Positions 5,466 to 8,287 of a stretch of DNA of 8,287 nucleotides are shown piece by piece. Within the stretch, counting starts at the first letter, position 1, and each line of letters opens with the position of its first letter. The position numbers and the translations under genes were made by a program. Below the pieces are notes generated by a model. The model worked only from the letters and a program-made list of their open reading frames with translations. It had not been told where the DNA came from and ran no database searches. Origin of the DNA: Sulfuricaulis sp040901545 (GTDB lineage Bacteria > Pseudomonadota > Gammaproteobacteria > Acidiferrobacterales > Sulfurifustaceae); the NCBI RefSeq assembly GCF_040901545.1, contig NZ_JBBDYL010000009.1:1-8287 (forward strand), given 5' to 3'.

Positions 5466-6706
5466 AACTGCTGCTGTTCATCATCGCTTTGCTGTTCGGC
5501 GCCGCGCTGATCACGCTGTACGCCCTCGACAATCCGGGTTACGTGCTGATTGCGCATGCGCCGTGGAGCATCGAGATGTCGCTCACGCTGTTTATCCCGC
5601 TGATGATCGCTGCCTTTTTCCTGCTGTACCTGATTTTATTCATCATCGTACGGCTATGGCGGATTCCCCGCGACGTCGCGCGCTGGCGCAAAAACCGGCA
5701 AGCCCGGGGCGCGCGCCAATCGCTCATTGACGGCCTGAGCGGGCTGGCTGAAGGCAATTTTGCCGAGGCCGAGACCCTATTGCTTGCCGGCATGCGCCAC
5801 GGCGATACCCCACTGCTCAACTATCTGGGCGCCGCCATCGCTTCCGACGGTCAGGGAAACATCGAAAAACGCGATGAATATCTGGCCCTGGCGCATAAAA
5901 ACGCGGCGGATGACAAATTGGCCATTGGCATGACCCAGGCCAATTTGCAACATCAGACCCATCAGCTCGAACAATCCCTCGCGACCTTGAATGAATTGCG
6001 CGGCGATTATCCAAAACACAAACAATTGCTGAAACTGCTCGCGCGCGTTCATCTTGAATTGAACGACTGGACGGGGCTGATCGGTCTGATTCCGGATTTG
6101 CGCGAGACCTACGCCATGACCGCCGAGGAAATCAGTTCACTCGAATTGCAGGCGCATCGTGAATTGCTGAAACTCTCGTTACCCTCCGGGAAACCCGGCA
6201 TTCTGGATAAAGCCTGGAATGCGGTACCCAAAGCGTTACGGCGTCACCCCTCCCTGATCGCGATTTATGCGCAACAACTCATCAAACAAAATGAAATGGC
6301 GCAGGCCGAATCGGTGCTGCGCGCTGCCATCGAAGACAAGTGGGATCAGGCGCTGGTGGAACTCTACGGCCAGGCGCAAAGCGAAAATTCCGCGGAACAG
6401 GTCGAGACGGCCGAGGGCTGGCTGTCGGTGCATCGCGATGACGCGAAATTGCTGTTAACGCTCGCGCGGCTGGCGGCGCGCAATAATCAGGATGACAAAG
6501 CCCGCGGTTATTTCGAACAATGCCTGTCGTATCACGGACCGGCCGAAGCCTATCGCGAATATGGAAATCTGCTGGAACGTCTTGGTGACAAGGACAAGGC
6601 CCTCGGCATCTACCGTCGCGGACTTGATATCCACTCAAATGACTGGCGTAACGCCGCTACGCGGGGGCGAGGATCGCCTCCAACCCGTACGCGCGCGGTA
6701 AGGTAG
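5462..6706 (+). CDS. hemY: HemY-family TPR inner-membrane protein of the hem operon
   Basis: The product is 414 aa (E. coli HemY 398). TM1 spans about 2-20 and TM2 about 42-64, joined by a short loop with DNPGYVLI; this is the HemY_N arrangement. After a basic stretch (70-84) comes a tetratricopeptide-like helical solenoid: LAEGNFAEAETLLLAG at 95-110, further helical pairs through 160-300, and a clear TPR near 341-388 (DKARGYFEQC...AYREYGNLLERLGDKDKALGIYRRGL). This is not the protoporphyrinogen oxidase also called HemY in Gram-positives. The start is GTG 5462 in a GTGA overlap with the hemX stop. The last fifteen residues (RNAATRGRGSPPTRTRAVR region) are Arg-rich and low complexity, unlike the rest, and may be a neutral extension. 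No clear terminator follows before the convergent gene. Confidence 0.92.
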   Translation: MKLLLFIIALLFGAALITLYALDNPGYVLIAHAPWSIEMSLTLFIPLMIAAFFLLYLILFIIVRLWRIPRDVARWRKNRQARGARQSLIDGLSGLAEGNFAEAETLLLAGMRHGDTPLLNYLGAAIASDGQGNIEKRDEYLALAHKNAADDKLAIGMTQANLQHQTHQLEQSLATLNELRGDYPKHKQLLKLLARVHLELNDWTGLIGLIPDLRETYAMTAEEISSLELQAHRELLKLSLPSGKPGILDKAWNAVPKALRRHPSLIAIYAQQLIKQNEMAQAESVLRAAIEDKWDQALVELYGQAQSENSAEQVETAEGWLSVHRDDAKLLLTLARLAARNNQDDKARGYFEQCLSYHGPAEAYREYGNLLERLGDKDKALGIYRRGLDIHSNDWRNAATRGRGSPPTRTRAVR

Positions 6707-6754
6707 ATAAAACTCCCCTGACAAGCGAATGGATAGGTTTTTCCCGGGAGACTC

Positions 6755-6967
6755 TTAGTAACCTTCTTGTTGTTGATCCGCTCCGGCGCCCTGTTTCGAA
6801 GCCTTCAGAGACTCGCGGTTTTTCTCCGCAGCATCCTTGAGCCTGTTTTCCAGCGCGCGGGCCTTATCCTTGGCCTGCTCCGCCGGAGCGAACACCGTGT
6901 CCTTGATCTCCTTGCTCTCGCTGCAGGCGAACAGCGCCAAGGCGAGGAACACGGTTGCCAGTATCAC
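6755..6967 (-). CDS. small probable lipoprotein with a charged helical mature part
   Basis: From GTG at 6967 the product is 70 aa: a hydrophobic signal (ILATVFLALALFAC) with a candidate lipidated Cys15, then a short, highly charged, probably helical chain containing DTVFAP and AEQAKDKARALENRLKDAAEKNRESL. The lipobox reads LFAC; Phe at -2 is unusual but tolerable. AAGGAGAT lies at 6979-6986, about 13 bases from the GTG. An in-frame CTG (6971-6973) has ideal 7-base spacing and would add MR, giving the signal the positive n-region it otherwise lacks. Similar tiny proteins with a 'DTV...Q..A.DKA..VE..L' pattern occur in gammaproteobacteria (from memory). It lies 33 bases downstream of the reductase on the same strand and converges on hemY. 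Function unknown. Confidence 0.75.
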   Translation of the reverse strand: MILATVFLALALFACSESKEIKDTVFAPAEQAKDKARALENRLKDAAEKNRESLKASKQGAGADQQQEGY

Positions 6968-7000
6968 GCGCAGCGTTTATCTCCTTGAAATGCGCCTTCC

Positions 7001-8074
7001 CTACGGGGCCGACGCGTGGGCGTGCTCGAAGGAATCATAATACAGTCGGTCCGGCGGCAACCCATGCTCCATTACCGTGCGTTTGAGTGCCTCGATCATG
7101 GGCGGCGGGCCGCTGGCATATACCTCGTGCCGGCTCAGGTCCGGAAAGTCCTCGGCCACCGCCTCGTGCACCCAGCCCTGACGCCCGTTCCAGTGGTCTT
7201 CCGGCTGAGGCTCGGACAGCACCGGAGTGAATCTGAAATGACTGTGTTCCCCGGCCCACGCCTGCGGCAAATCGGGCAGGTACAAATCGCGTTTGGCGCG
7301 CACACCCCAGTAAAGCGACAGCGGGCGCCGGGTCCCCTTGGCGAAGGCATTTTCCAGGATGCTTTTGATCGGCGCGAAGCCGGTGCCGCCGGCCACCAGA
7401 ATAGCGGGCCGATCGGGCGACGTCCCTGCATTTCCGTGTCCACCGGCATTCCGGCTTTCCCCCGAATCATCGCCACGCATGAAAAAAGTCCCTAACGGTC
7501 CCTGAAAGCGCAGCAGGTCCCGTTCTTTCATTTTGGTGAATACCTGCCCGGAAAACAATCCACCCGGGACATGGCGAATGTGGAGTTGCAGCATTTCATC
7601 GGCGTGCGGTGCGGTGGCCAGTGAAAAACTGCGCCGCTGGTTACCCGAGAGCAGGATATCGATGTACTGCCCGGCCAGGAACTGCAACCGCTGTCCTTCC
7701 GCCAGTTTGAGCCACAGACGCATGACATCGTGGGCGAGTTTTTCCAGCTGCATTACGCGGCAAGGCATGATGCGTATCGGAATGTCTTTCGCCGCGCTGA
7801 TTTCCTTGGCCTCGATGACCAGATCCGAAAACGGCACCGCCTGGCAGAAAAGCGCCGCGCCCGCGCGCCTTTCGGTATCGCTCATGGCTTTCTCGTTGTA
7901 ACGACCGTAATCGACCTTGCCCGAAATGAGCTTTCCCTTGCACGTGCCACAATCGCCGTTGCGGCAACTGTAGGCAAGTGTCACGCCCTGGCGCAAGGCC
8001 GCGCCCAGCACCGTTTCCTGCTCTGCAACGGCGAATTCACTGCCACTGGATTCGATGCGAACTTTGAAGGCCAT
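7001..8074 (-). CDS. ferredoxin-type [2Fe-2S]/FAD/NAD(P)H reductase (AscD/DdhD-like, CDP-6-deoxy-delta-3,4-glucoseen reductase family)
   Basis: This 357-aa cytosolic electron-transfer protein should move electrons from NAD(P)H through FAD to a [2Fe-2S] cluster and on to a partner. An N-terminal plant-type ferredoxin domain has C37, C42, C45 and C77 (CRNGDCGTC...C). The FAD domain has R148-S-F-S (RxYS-type). The nucleotide domain has GGTGFAP (229-235) and YASGPPPMI (319-327). The family includes the E3 reductase of 3,6-dideoxyhexose synthesis, but no sugar genes are nearby, so the true partner is unknown and the name should be treated as family-level. Residues about 201-222 (Gly/Asp/Ser/Asn-rich) form an insertion between the FAD and nucleotide domains that these reductases usually lack. 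ATG 8074 has no strong Shine-Dalgarno; TATAAA at 8101-8106 (- strand) is a weak promoter candidate. Probably co-transcribed with the downstream lipoprotein. Confidence 0.88.
   Translation of the reverse strand: MAFKVRIESSGSEFAVAEQETVLGAALRQGVTLAYSCRNGDCGTCKGKLISGKVDYGRYNEKAMSDTERRAGAALFCQAVPFSDLVIEAKEISAAKDIPIRIMPCRVMQLEKLAHDVMRLWLKLAEGQRLQFLAGQYIDILLSGNQRRSFSLATAPHADEMLQLHIRHVPGGLFSGQVFTKMKERDLLRFQGPLGTFFMRGDDSGESRNAGGHGNAGTSPDRPAILVAGGTGFAPIKSILENAFAKGTRRPLSLYWGVRAKRDLYLPDLPQAWAGEHSHFRFTPVLSEPQPEDHWNGRQGWVHEAVAEDFPDLSRHEVYASGPPPMIEALKRTVMEHGLPPDRLYYDSFEHAHASAP
7445..7470. repeat. degenerate ATTCCGGC-type repeat inside the reductase gene
   Basis: Aligned without gaps to the palindromic repeat at 2204-2229, this stretch matches at 19 of 26 positions, including ten consecutive bases ATTCCGGCTT. 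On the - strand it encodes part of the extra loop (residues about 202-210, reading DDSGESRNA) and keeps the frame. The second arm has decayed, so the palindrome is imperfect. The simplest reading is an old in-frame repeat insertion; chance similarity remains possible over so short a stretch. Confidence 0.4.
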
Positions 8075-8149
8075 GATTCGAAGTAATGGCGGCTTGGCTG
8101 TTTATAGATACGTCATCTATTGTTCACGAAAACGACAACCTGTAAACCA

Positions 8150-8178
8150 TAAATAAAACACGGGATGCCGGCATCCCG
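8150..8178 (-). terminator. intrinsic terminator on the - strand
   Basis: CGGGATGCCGGCATCCCG (8161-8178) is a perfect palindrome able to form a GC-rich stem. Reading the - strand it is followed by TGTTTTATTTA (8150-8160). It would end transcription of a gene lying to the right of the window and insulate the reductase from it. On the + strand no T run follows. Confidence 0.7.
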
Positions 8179-8184
8179 CGGCAC

Positions 8185-8287
8185 CTACATCGAAGTGAAC
8201 TGAGAGAACGTGGCTGAAGTGAATACAGCGGCTAGCGCCCAGGGCCCGAGGCGAATGTAGCGGCGCGCTCCCGAGGCGATAGCTCTT
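8185..8287 (-). CDS. possible 3' end of a gene, function unknown
   Basis: The - strand frame entering at the right edge is open for 33 codons and ends with TAG at 8185-8187, seven bases before the terminator stem. It encodes a mildly hydrophobic tail ending ATFSQFTSM. Stop-then-terminator spacing is the main support. Against it, the DNA contains imperfect repeats (GAAGTGAAT/GAGGCGAAT units, read on +) that may simply be non-coding. No family is recognised. Confidence 0.3.
   Translation of the reverse strand, partial: RAIASGARRYIRLGPWALAAVFTSATFSQFTSM

Noticed and set aside
6707..6754. Possible bidirectional terminator between hemY and the lipoprotein
   Set aside because: Only a CTCCC/GGGAG pairing with a loop of about 30 nt can be drawn; the T run lies in the loop, so it is not a credible intrinsic terminator.

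Overview
The window looks like chromosome from a gammaproteobacterium. The main reason is the hemC-hemD-hemX-hemY order, which is characteristic of that class, together with a plant-type-ferredoxin/flavin reductase of the AscD type. The lineage is not named with confidence. Three parts differ clearly in base composition and gene density.

Bases 1-1715 are AT-richer and read as the distal end of an integron gene-cassette array. I base this on two well-formed attC recombination sites (119-164 and 839-907) and a weaker third (1659-1715). They carry R''/R' core heptamers, imperfect palindromes with extrahelical bases, and ORFs that stop just before or inside the site. They delimit the tail of one cassette, a two-ORF cassette (a small two-TM membrane protein plus a 108-aa soluble protein) and a one-ORF cassette encoding a 245-aa protein with an Rx4H motif in a HEPN-like C-terminal half. 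The last 7-mers of cassette 3 are exact reverse complements of its first 7-mers, as cassette circularisation predicts. No integrase is in view; from the attC orientation it should lie to the left.

Bases 1716-2443 hold no convincing gene. They contain a dense run of short perfect hairpins, a copy of an ATTCCGGC-type palindromic dispersed repeat, and a 123-bp MITE-like element with perfect 17-bp terminal inverted repeats. That element stops 26 bases before the hemC ATG.

Bases 2444-6706 are a heme-biosynthesis operon on the + strand. HemC builds hydroxymethylbilane from porphobilinogen, HemD cyclises it to uroporphyrinogen III, and HemX and HemY are inner-membrane companions whose roles are still unclear. 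HemX and HemY overlap by 4 nt. HemC and HemD are separated by an unusual 163-nt hairpin-bearing gap.

Bases 6755-8287 are on the - strand: a probable small lipoprotein, a [2Fe-2S]/FAD/NAD(P)H reductase just upstream of it (33-nt gap, probably co-transcribed), an intrinsic terminator, and perhaps the 3' end of another gene. The reductase carries an extra low-complexity loop whose DNA resembles the palindromic repeat found upstream of hemC.
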